Assembly (NCBI GenBank): GCA_965203525.1 | Contig: OZ241898.1 | Location: 1,364,001-1,428,000, forward strand | Origin: WTFV01 sp965203525 | GTDB taxonomy: Bacteria > Acidobacteriota > Vicinamibacteria > Vicinamibacterales > UBA8438 | DNA: 64,000 nucleotides | Direction of reading: 5' to 3' | In this document: one piece after another, positions 51,771-59,910 of the stretch | Layout of the letters: each line of letters begins with the position of its first letter | Numbering within the stretch: position 1 is the stretch's first letter | Position numbers and translations under genes: made by a program | The notes under the pieces: generated by a model | What the model saw: the letters and a program-made list of their open reading frames with translations, nothing else | Databases searched by the model: none | Told to the model about the DNA's origin: nothing

Positions 51771-51880
51771 CCTGAACCCGCCTGTCCGCAACCGCCGGGC
51801 CCGCGAACGACGCCTTCGATGACGGTTGCTCGCCCTCGGCGGTCCTGAATCCGTCTGTCCGCAACCGCCAGACCCGTGAA
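51771..51880. repeat. 37-bp direct repeat, 73 bp apart, in the IS tail
   Basis: 51771-51807 and 51844-51880 (starting CCTGAANCCG) differ at about five positions. It lies between the transposase stop and the right inverted repeat, so the IS itself carries the same kind of local duplication as the host genes. Confidence 0.75.
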
Positions 51881-51993
51881 GGCTGTTCCACGCGTCGCGG
51901 CCCGCGCACCGACGCGTGTCCGAGACCCCGTTTCGTGGCCGAGCATGGCCCGTCGGGGCCTCATGCCCGACCTTCATGAATAATCCAGGCTAC

Positions 51994-54900
51994 GGCACGG
52001 CCCGGCTGCGCGACCTCGCGGGGCGGATCAAGGGCTCGCGCCACGGCGACCTGTGGCGGCAGTTCCAGCTTCTCGTGGGCGCGCTCTCCGGCGACCCCGG
52101 GTTCGAATCCGTCCGCCGCGCCCTGGCCCTTCCCGCGCTCGGCAGCTTCCTCTGGAGCCCGGATTCGACCGCCGCGCTCAACGACGCCGCGCTGACCAAC
52201 CACGACTTCCTGGAGGCGCTGCGCCGCCTCGCCTTCATCCGCCAGGGCAAGGTCCTGCGGCCGGTCGACTACCGCAACCTCGGCGCGGAAGAGCTGGGCG
52301 GCGTCTACGAGAGCCTGCTCGGACTCACGCCGCGGCTCAACGGCGGCGGCGCGCGGTTCACCTTCGCGGAGTTCGCCGGCAACGCGCGCAGGACGTCGGG
52401 TTCCTACTACACGCCGGAGGAGCTGGTGCGATGCCTGCTCGACACCGCTCTCGACCCGGTGGTCGAGGCGGCGGTTCGCGGCAAGACCGGCGCCGAGGCG
52501 GAGCAGGCGATTCTCGACCTCAAGGTCTGCGACCCCGCCGTCGGATCGGGGCATTTCCTCGTCGGGGCCGCCCACCGCCTCGCCCGCCATCTGGCCCGCG
52601 TGCGCGCGTACTCGGCGGGCGACGGCGAACCCTCGCCGCCGCTGTACCAGCACGCGCTCCGCGACGTGATCGGCCGCTGCCTCTACGGCGTCGACGTGAA
52701 CCCGATGGCCGCCGAGCTCTGCCGCGTGAGCCTGTGGCTCGAAGCGCTGGAGCCCGGCAAGCCGCTCTCGTTCCTCGACCACCACGTGCGCGTCGGCAAC
52801 AGCCTGCTCGGAGCGACGCCGGCGCTCGTCGAGGCGGGCCTGCCCGACGAGGCGTTCAAGCCGATCCAGGGCGACGACAGGAAGGTCTGCTCCGCGCTCC
52901 GGAAACGGAACCGGCTGGAGCGCGAAACCGGCCAGCGCGACATGCGGCGCCTGCTGGCCGCCGAACCGCGCGCCGAGTACGGCAGCCTCGCCGCGCTGCA
53001 CCGGGACCTCGACGAGGCGCCCGACGACACCCTCGACGACGTGCGGCGGAAGGAGGCCCGTTTCCGGGGCCTGGTCGTTTCCCCGAAGCACCGCGGGCGG
53101 CAGCGCGTCGCCGACGCGTGGTGCGCCGCCTTCGTGTGGCCGAAGCGGGCCGGCGGCGAATCCGCGCCGTGCGTCACCACCGACGCGCTGAAGGACCTGC
53201 ACGGCGATCCCGACGCGCTGACGCCCGACCAGCGCCGGGAAGTCGAGCTTCTGGCCCGGCGCTACCGGTTCTTCCACTGGGACCTCGCGTTCCCGGAGGT
53301 CTTCGAGAACGGAGGTTTCGACTGCGTGCTCGGCAACCCGCCGTGGGAAAAGGTCAAGCTCGTGGAGAAGGAGTGGTTCGCGGAACGAGCGCCGGAGATC
53401 GCGGACGCTCCCAGGGCGGCCGACCGCAAGCGGATGATCCAGGCGTTGAAGACGGACGACTTCCCGCTCTACCGGCGCTTCCTCGACGCGGCCCGCGAAT
53501 CCGAAGGCTGGAGCCACTTGATGCGCGACACCGGCCGCTATCCGCTGTGCGGCCGGGGAGACGTCAACCTGTACGCCGTCTTCGCCGAATGCATGCGGAA
53601 CGTCGTGAACGAGCGCGGCCGGACCGGCTGCGTGCTGCCCACCGGCATCGCCACCGACGACACGACCAAGTTCTTCTTCCAGGACGTGGTGGAGACCAAG
53701 GCGCTCGCCAGCGTCTTCGACTTTGAAAACAAAGGCGTCTTCTTTCACGGTGTCCACAGCAGCTACAAATTCTGCCTGTTCACCACGGGCAGCGGCCGGC
53801 GGCCCCTGACCGACGCCACCGAGTTCGTCTTCTTCGCTCACGACGTGGAAGAACTGCGCGACCCCGAACGCCGCTTCACGCTGTCGCCCGAAGACATCGC
53901 GCTCCTGAATCCCAACACCCGCACCTGCCCGATCTTCCGCTCCCGCAAGGACGCCGAGCTGACCAAGGCCGTCTATCGCCGGGCGCCGGTGCTGATCCGG
54001 GAGCCGCGGGACGGACGACCCGCGGAGAATCCGTGGGACATTCAATTCAACAGAATGTTCGACATGTCCAACGATTCGCATCTATTCCACACCCGAGAAC
54101 AGCTCGAAGCCGAGGGTTGGAAGTTGACGGGCAACGTGTTCCGCAAGGACGGGGCGGAATATCTGCCGCTGTACGAAGGACGCCTCGGGCATCAATTCAA
54201 TCATCGTTTTGCATCTCAGCCAAACGGCCAGTTGAGAAAAATATTGATGCATGGTGATCCAACAATGGTTGTCGAACCGCAGTATTGGGCAGATCGGAAT
54301 ACAACGAGTGCAAAGTTATTATCTCAAACACCAGGAGAGCAGAGTTGCCGCAACACCGGCCTGCTTGGATTCCGCAGAGTTTCGAGAAATACGGACGAGC
54401 GCACCTGTATTGCCACGATTATGCCGTGGGGAGCAGTGTCAAATAGTTGGATTTTGACGTTCGGATCGAATTCAGAAAACCTCTCATTACTTTGTGGAAT
54501 CTATAATTCTTTTGTATTCGACTACCTTCTACGTGGCTCACTCAGCCAACCCAGTGTGCCGCAGAGTACCTTTGCACAAACTCCTGTTCCGTCGTTTGGT
54601 ATTATCAATTATTTTGCAACATTGGGACTCCCACAGCAGGTCAGCGATTGGATTTTTCTTCGCGTTCTCGAACTCACTTACACTGCCTGGGACCTCGAAC
54701 CATTCGCGAACGACTGCGGTTACCACGGCTCGCCATTCCGCTGGGACGAGGAACGCCGCTTTCTCCTCCGTTGCGAGCTCGACGCCGCCTTCTTTCACCT
54801 GTACCTGCCCGCCGACGAGCAGGGCGGCTGGCGACCCGCCCGCCGCTCGGACGGATGCCCGTGCGACGAGACCGCCCCGGAGCTCGCGGAACTCGAACGT

Positions 54901-55650
54901 CACTTTCCGAATCCGCGTGACGCCGTCGCCTACGTCCTGGACACCTTCCCGATCGTCCGCCGCAAGGACGAGCAGCGGTTCGACGAGTACCGCACGAAGC
55001 GCGTGGTTCTCGAGATCTACGACGCGATGCAGGAGGCGACCGCGGCCGGCACGTCCTACCGAACCCCGCTCAACCCGGCGCCCGCCGATCCGGCGTGCTG
55101 CCATCCGCCCCGGGAGATCGTGCGCCGGCCGCCGACGATCCCGGCAAGCCTGCCCGACGGCGCCTGGGCCGAGCCGATTGTCGGTGATTCGACGGATCAC
55201 GATCCGATGGATCGCGAGATCGTGGTTCTTGCGGCGGTTCTCACGGCCGTCGGCGGGCCGGCGCCGACGCATCGTGTCCGGCTTGCCGCGGTCCTGGCGG
55301 GAGCGCCGTGGCTGCTGACTCCGTCGTTGCCGGCAAGCGAGGAGGCGGAGTGGCGACGTCTGATCGGCCGTGACGCCGAGCCGTTGCCTCCGGGCGTCTC
55401 GCGATTGCCGCCGCCGGCATATGCGTGGGGCACGGCCGTCCGGCAGCTTCGCGGTTCGGGCGATCTTCTGGAGGATCTGGACGCGAAGACGTGGGCGCCG
55501 GGACCGGGGCTGGAAAGCATCGACACCGCCGGATGGCCGGACGGTCGCGCGGGGTTCGTTCTGGAGGTCCTGCGCGAACGCGGCGATGCGGAGATATCGC
55601 AAACGCTACGGGACGTCATCCAGGAGTTGATCCGTGCCGAGGCAGCCTGA
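51994..55650 (+). pseudogene. 3' piece of the interrupted adenine methylase: catalytic and target-recognition parts
   Basis: 1218 codons that continue the 49228 gene once the IS is removed. SAM motif I reads CDPAVGSGHFLVGAAHRLA (restored residue about 513), YGVDVNPMAAELCRVSLWLE follows, and catalytic motif IV is GNPPWEK near 781, so it is an N6-adenine methylase of the Eco57I/DrmMI kind. Part of the specificity region (about 54030-54700) is strikingly A+T-rich. A start within the IS (ATG at 51976, reading MNNPGYGTARL) could give an N-terminally truncated methylase keeping all catalytic motifs. It overlaps the SMC-like gene by 17 bases. Confidence 0.88.
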
Positions 55651-57607
55651 CCTGTTCGGACCGGTCGATCCGGAGATCCGGCCCGCGGCCGGCCGTTCCG
55701 AACCGCGGTTGTGGGTGCGGCGCCTCGCGATCTGGAGCGCGCCCGGCGTGCTGCTGCGGGAGATTCGACTGCGGCCGGGACTCAACGTCCTGTGGGCGCC
55801 GGACCCCGCCGATCAGGGTGGCGTGACGGAAAGCGTGTCCGGGGTGGGGCACGGCAGCGGCAAGACGTTGTTCTGCCGCCTGCTTCGATATTGCCTCGGC
55901 GAGGACCGCTTTGCGCAGGACGAGCAGCGGGAGCGCGTCGCCCACGCGTTTCCGGAAGGCGAGGTCGGCGCGGAAGTGATCGTCGACGGAATCCCGTGGG
56001 CCGTGGTGCGGCCGATCGGCACGGGGCGGCGTCACGTGGCTGTGCGGGACGCCGCGCTGGACCAGGTGGCGAGGGAGTTCCCCGAGCCGACCGGCGTGGC
56101 GCCGCTGCTGGACGCGATCGCCGCGAGCCTTCGGCACGGCGACCTGCTGCCGTTTCTCCCCGTGGACCGGCCGCGGGACGTGTGGCGGCTGGCGCTCGCG
56201 TGGCTTTCCCGCGATCAGGAGTGCCGGTTCGACAAGCTCCTGGACTGGCGCTCCGCGGATTCGGGTTCGGGCTCGCCGGCGCGCAACCTTTCCGTCCAAC
56301 GGCTTCTGGACACGTTGCGGGCGCTGATCGACGCCGTCGAGCCGGAAGAGCAGACGCTCCGCGAGGAGATCCGCGCGCTGGAAGCGGAACGCGACGAGGC
56401 TCGCGCGGAGCCCGATCGGCGGATGTGGGAAGTGGACCGTCTGCGGTCGAGGTTGACCGCGGAACTCGACGGGTCTCTGAAGGACCTGCCGTCCGCGCGG
56501 ATGGCCGTCGAGCCGTTGCGGGAGGCCGCGAAGGCGAACGTGAACCGGCTGGCGGGAGCCGGCCCCGACGCGGACGCAACCGACCTCGACGCGCTGCGAA
56601 CGGAGTACGACGCGGCGCGCCGGCAGGTCGAGGACCTCCAGAAAGACCGGTCCGGGGCGGAAGCGCGCGTTCCCGAGATCCGAACCATGATCTCCCGCAT
56701 GGAAAGCGAACTGCCCGGGATGTCGGCTCGGGTCTACCGCGCGGAGCATCCGGTATGCCCGATCTGCGAGGTGCCCATCGACACGGCGCTGGCGGAGGGC
56801 TGCAAGCTGTCGCACAAGCTGTCGGACCGGGACGAGATCAGGAAACGCCGGGAGGGGCGCCAGCAGGATATTGCGAAGGAGCGCCGCCGTCTCGACGAAG
56901 AACAAAAGCGAAGGGAGCGGATCGATCGGGAACTGGTCCCGGCCCGTGCGCGCGCCGCCGCCTTGTACGAGCGGCTGCGGTCCGCGGAACGGGCGCGAGA
57001 CGCCCGGTCCGACGCGTGGTTCAAGGCGCGCCGTCTGGTCGATGACGTCGATCGGCTGGAACGATTGCTGGGGGAGCGGGAAGCCGCGCAGTCCCGTACC
57101 GATGCGCTGGAGAACGAAATCCGGACGAAACGTGATCGGGCGGACGCCTTCCGCGACGCGCAGGCCGGTGTCTTCGAGCGTCTGTCCGGGCTCTTCAACG
57201 CCGTCGTTCAGGCCGCGATCGGAACGGACGCCGCGGGTCGGGTCGCCTTCGACGGGAACGGCCTCCGGGCGTCGGTCGAGCTGGGCGGCGAGCGGTCGAC
57301 GGCGGCCATCGACTCCCTCAAGGTCGTCGCCTTCGATCTGGCGACGGTGCGCATGAGCATGGAAGGCCGGACGCGCCTGCCGGCGTTCCTGATCCACGAC
57401 AGCCCGCGCGAGGCGGATCTCGGCCTCGGCATCTACCGGCGGCTGTTCCGATTCGTCCGCGATCTGGAGGACGTGGCGGCGCGACCGCTGTTTCAGTACG
57501 TCGTCACCACCACCACGAGCCCGCCGGACGAGCTGCGGACGGAGCCGTGGCTGGTGGAGACCCTCGGAGGCGCCGCCGGGGAACGGCTGTTGAGACGGGA
57601 TTTGTGA
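55634..57607 (+). CDS. SMC/Rad50-like ATPase with central zinc hook
   Basis: 657 residues from a GTG inside the methylase end. The N-terminal P-loop is GVGHGSGKTLFCRLLRYCLG near residue 75. Two long Glu/Arg-rich coiled coils (about 225-365 and 390-520) flank a Rad50-type hook CPIC near residue 375. The C-terminal ATPase half has the Walker B-like PAFLIHDSPREAD near residue 585. Proteins of this build bind and sense DNA ends or loops. Short RecN/DUF2326-like versions occur in defence loci. Being coupled to a methylase and two helicases, it probably acts as the DNA-sensing or effector-gating part of the same system. Confidence 0.85.
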   Translation: MPRQPDLFGPVDPEIRPAAGRSEPRLWVRRLAIWSAPGVLLREIRLRPGLNVLWAPDPADQGGVTESVSGVGHGSGKTLFCRLLRYCLGEDRFAQDEQRERVAHAFPEGEVGAEVIVDGIPWAVVRPIGTGRRHVAVRDAALDQVAREFPEPTGVAPLLDAIAASLRHGDLLPFLPVDRPRDVWRLALAWLSRDQECRFDKLLDWRSADSGSGSPARNLSVQRLLDTLRALIDAVEPEEQTLREEIRALEAERDEARAEPDRRMWEVDRLRSRLTAELDGSLKDLPSARMAVEPLREAAKANVNRLAGAGPDADATDLDALRTEYDAARRQVEDLQKDRSGAEARVPEIRTMISRMESELPGMSARVYRAEHPVCPICEVPIDTALAEGCKLSHKLSDRDEIRKRREGRQQDIAKERRRLDEEQKRRERIDRELVPARARAAALYERLRSAERARDARSDAWFKARRLVDDVDRLERLLGEREAAQSRTDALENEIRTKRDRADAFRDAQAGVFERLSGLFNAVVQAAIGTDAAGRVAFDGNGLRASVELGGERSTAAIDSLKVVAFDLATVRMSMEGRTRLPAFLIHDSPREADLGLGIYRRLFRFVRDLEDVAARPLFQYVVTTTTSPPDELRTEPWLVETLGGAAGERLLRRDL

Positions 57608-57635
57608 GGAAGTTCTCCGCCGCGGGAGGACGGGT

Positions 57636-57732
57636 CCTGCTATCGGCGCCACTGGCGCAACGTGCTGGCCGAGGGCATCGAGTTCATGCAGCGGACGACG
57701 GGTCCGACGTTCCTGCTACCGGCGCCACTGCC
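57636..57732. repeat. 21-bp direct repeat: PIN gene end copied downstream
   Basis: 57712-57732 holds the last codons and stop of the PIN gene; 57636-57656 is a 19/21 copy 76 bp away. On the minus strand both copies can be read as LRQWRR followed by a stop, although the second lies outside the gene. Confidence 0.75.
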
Positions 57733-58222
57733 GAAGCCGCCGGTCGATTTCCTGGCGGGGCAGAAACACCGCCCGGTCGTCACGCCAGCGTTCGAGCGCC
57801 GAGATCAACCGCGCGTCGTCGCACGCGCCGCATCGTCGAAGCTCGTCCACGATCCACAGAACGCCGTGCACGCGTGTCCCGGTCTCCATGGCCACCCGGC
57901 GCATGAGCTGGTCCCCCGTCAGCAACATGCCGCTGTCGTGGCATTGCGCCGACACCAGGCAGAAGCAGTCGTTCGCCGAGAGCTTCGGGTGGAGCCTCCG
58001 GAGGCGCAGGGCGTCGGCGATTCGTTCCGGCGGCAGATCGAAGGTGACGAGGCCAAGGTCGTCCAGGCGCCGCCAGTCCTGGTCGGTCAGGTCCATCGCT
58101 TCGGAACGGCGAATCGGCAGCGGAACGATGAACCGATACGGCAACCTCAGCATGACCGGCAGGAGCCGGACCTTGTGCAGGTCGATCAGGCACGAGGCGT
58201 CGTTGACGATGACGGTCGTCAC
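57716..58222 (-). CDS. PIN-domain protein, toxin partner of an ImmA/IrrE regulator
   Basis: 168 residues from a GTG at 58222 overlapping the regulator stop (GTGA). PIN fold: VIVNDASCLIDLHKVRLL (first Asp), LSANDCFCLVSAQ (central acidic residue) and LLTGDQLMRRVA (third Asp), with VHGVLWIVDELRRCG before the C-terminus. PIN proteins are Mg2+-dependent RNases. This type pairs with COG2856 (XRE + ImmA/IrrE) proteins in a recognised toxin-antitoxin arrangement. The regulator is translated first, as usual for antitoxins. Confidence 0.85.
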   Translation of the reverse strand: MTTVIVNDASCLIDLHKVRLLPVMLRLPYRFIVPLPIRRSEAMDLTDQDWRRLDDLGLVTFDLPPERIADALRLRRLHPKLSANDCFCLVSAQCHDSGMLLTGDQLMRRVAMETGTRVHGVLWIVDELRRCGACDDARLISALERWRDDRAVFLPRQEIDRRLRQWRR

Positions 58223-59301
58223 CGGTCACGCGGTCCCCTGATTCCCCGTTCGACGTCGCTCAGCGAGCGCCCCAGCAGTTCCGCCGCCCGGACCGGGGAG
58301 ATCAGTTCCTCTCCCAGCGCGCGCCAGACCAGACGCTCGAACCGTTGCGGGCGCTCGAAGGTCGCCAGCCCTTCGTCGTCCACCAGCGGTTCCGGCTCGC
58401 GCGCCCGCCACGAGCGGGCATAGGTCCGGAAGGCGTACTCGACGGCGGCGGCCGGCAGGATGCCGGCGTCGCGCAGGCGGATCAGCATGGCCGCCGCCGA
58501 CATGCCGTAGAGCTTCTTCAGCCGCATCAACTCCCGGTAGGGAAGCCGCCGGCGGCGCAGTCCGACCACGGCGCGCAGATGCTCCGCGGGCGCAAGAAAC
58601 GCCGCCGCGAATCGGTGCATCGCCTTTTCGAGCCGGATGGCCGGGTCGGAGACGCCGCGGACGACCCGGTGCGCCAGCTCGTGCGCCAAGGTGAGCCGGC
58701 GCCGCTCGACGTTGGTCCGGGTCGAGACGACGACGGCCTCGGTGTCCGGCCGGCCGCCGCCGCGGGCGACGCCGCAGGCGAGACCGTCGCAGCGCGCCGG
58801 CAGATCGGCCAGAATCACCTTGATCCCGCGATCTTCGAGCAAGGCGGTCACGCTCGGCGCCGGATCGAATCCCAAGTTCCAATGCCGGCGCAGCGCGCCG
58901 GCTTTTCCCTCGACTTCATCGAAGCTCCCGACGAGATCGCACCGCAGGCCGTCGAACGGATCGGCGGGCGGCTCGATCTCCAGGATGTCTTCGATCGTCA
59001 GGTAGCCCTCGAGCTGCTCGATGACGATCGCCTCGGCGCGCGCCCGATCCTTCGCCGACGTGCCGGAGTGCTTGCGGAACTCGACGCCGGCCAGCGCCTC
59101 GACCTGCCCCGAGGTCAGGAAGTCGAGCGAGACGCCGAGCGCCCGGCCGAGGCCGATCAGCACGGCCGAGCTCGGCATCATCCGGCCGGTTTCGTACTTG
59201 CCGATCGCCTGCGCGGAGACCGGCGGCGACAACCGCCCGGCCAAGTCGCGCATCGACAGTCCTTCCTTCTTCCGGGCCAGCCTGAGCCGCGGTCCGAGCA
59301 T
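58219..59301 (-). CDS. XRE-family regulator with ImmA/IrrE metallopeptidase domain (antitoxin-type)
   Basis: 360 residues from the ATG at 59301, preceded by GGAGGAGG. The N-terminal XRE helix-turn-helix reads LRLARKKEGLSMRDLAGRLS with SAQAIGKYETGRMMPS. The ImmA/IrrE zinc protease motif is LTLAHELAHRVV near residue 201. A C-terminal helical extension ends with LLGRSLSDVERGIRG. It represses its own promoter and may be cleaved or cleave on stress. Coupled to a PIN RNase, it is probably the antitoxin. A nested inverted repeat lies just upstream. Confidence 0.9.
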   Translation of the reverse strand: MLGPRLRLARKKEGLSMRDLAGRLSPPVSAQAIGKYETGRMMPSSAVLIGLGRALGVSLDFLTSGQVEALAGVEFRKHSGTSAKDRARAEAIVIEQLEGYLTIEDILEIEPPADPFDGLRCDLVGSFDEVEGKAGALRRHWNLGFDPAPSVTALLEDRGIKVILADLPARCDGLACGVARGGGRPDTEAVVVSTRTNVERRRLTLAHELAHRVVRGVSDPAIRLEKAMHRFAAAFLAPAEHLRAVVGLRRRRLPYRELMRLKKLYGMSAAAMLIRLRDAGILPAAAVEYAFRTYARSWRAREPEPLVDDEGLATFERPQRFERLVWRALGEELISPVRAAELLGRSLSDVERGIRGPRDR

Positions 59302-59317
59302 GGCGCCTCCTCCCCTG

Positions 59318-59352
59318 GTTGACAATTTCCTGTACTATACACTTTTGTCAAC
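59318..59352. promoter_or_regulatory. Nested palindrome in the divergent XRE / DUF2188 spacer (operator)
   Basis: The outer arms GTTGACA and TGTCAAC (59318-59324 and 59346-59352) enclose an inner TGTA-CTA-TACA (59331-59341), both centred at 59335-59336. The spacer is only 62 bases long, A+T-rich for this genome, and must drive both genes, so it is a strong candidate for the XRE protein's own site; TTGACA also resembles a -35 element on either strand. Confidence 0.72.
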
Positions 59353-59363
59353 TCAAAGGTGGT

Positions 59364-59603
59364 GTGAAGAGTGAAAAATGTAGAGAAGAAAACCAGCATG
59401 TCGTCCCCCATCTGGATGGATGGACAGTCAGGCTCGCGGGAAGTCGGCGGTCGGCGTCCGTTCACCCGACGCAACGCGAAGCGGCGGGCGCCGCACGCCA
59501 AAGGGCCGTGAACGGTCGTTCGGAAGTCCATCGCCGCGACGGCCGGATCAGGGAACGCAACGGCTACTACTACGGCAACGACCCGCATCCGCCGAAGGGC
59601 TGA
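59364..59603 (+). CDS. DUF2188-domain protein
   Basis: 79 residues from a GTG at 59364. The whole protein fits DUF2188: HVVPHLDGWTVRLAGSRRSAS, then SVHPTQREAAGAARQRAVN, RRDGRIRERNGYY and GNDPHPPKG. Members are small proteins of unknown function often found near toxin-antitoxin genes. It is divergent from the XRE-ImmA gene and shares its 62-base promoter region. Confidence 0.8.
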   Translation: MKSEKCREENQHVVPHLDGWTVRLAGSRRSASVHPTQREAAGAARQRAVNGRSEVHRRDGRIRERNGYYYGNDPHPPKG

Positions 59604-59654
59604 CGATGGCCTTCGTTGCCGAACCGGGAGCAGCCGGTCAGGGCCGGTAGGGCT

Positions 59655-59760
59655 CCAGCTTCCACCGGACCGCCGGCGCCATCAGGTAGAGCGCGAGACG
59701 CGGCCGATAGGTCGGCTTCAGCCCGACCAGCTTCCACCGGACCGCCGGCGCCATCAGGTA
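59655..59760. repeat. 34-bp direct repeat, 72 bp apart
   Basis: 59655-59688 and 59727-59760 are identical as read. The minus-strand translation of both contains LMAPAVRWKL, so the unit belonged to a gene end. Confidence 0.88.
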
Positions 59761-59834
59761 AGAGGCCGATCAGGTCCGGGACGGCGACCATGAAGACCCT
59801 GGAACGGCCGCCGGACGACGGTCCGCGGCGGCTG

Positions 59835-59903
59835 AAAGATTCGACAATCTTTTCCGAAAAAGCCGCCGTGAATCCGATATTTCGGAAAGATTTGATAATC
59901 TTT
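59835..59903. promoter_or_regulatory. Two copies of an 18-bp dyad upstream of the AlbA/Schlafen gene
   Basis: AAAGATT-CGAC-AATCTTT at 59835-59852 and AAAGATT-TGAT-AATCTTT at 59886-59903: each is a perfect 7-base inverted repeat, and the two are 51 bases apart in an A+T-rich patch ending 7 bases before the start codon. This is a likely pair of operators allowing looping or cooperative binding by the downstream regulator or another dimer. Confidence 0.75.
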
Positions 59904-59910
59904 TCCTGTC

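Larger units (their letters stand above)
50230..51989 (+). mobile_element. IS1380-like insertion sequence, complete, 1760 bp, 4-bp target duplication
   Basis: Both ends are seen. Perfect 13-base inverted repeats, CCTGGATTATTCA at 50230 and its complement ending at 51989, are flanked by the 4-base direct repeat CTAC at 50226-50229 and 51990-51993. A single transposase gene lies inside. The 276-base tail after the transposase holds a 37-bp direct repeat (51771-51807, 51844-51880). IS1380-family elements are of this size and make 4-5 base target repeats. The perfect ends and target repeats show the insertion is recent. Confidence 0.93.
59604..59910. other. Gene-end remnant, direct repeat and operators before the AlbA gene
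   Basis: On the minus strand 59638-59769 reads as the last 43 or so codons of a lost gene, ending RLALYLMAPAVRWKLEPYRP and a TGA at 59638. The 34-bp segment coding YLMAPAVRWKL occurs twice in frame, 72 bp apart. No upstream body is left. The region then leads into two dyads directly before the next gene. Confidence 0.6.

Noticed and set aside
40818..55650. Calling the operon canonical DISARM
   Set aside because: No PLD-type DrmC and no separate DrmB, and there is an extra SMC-like gene; only similarity to class 1 members is claimed.
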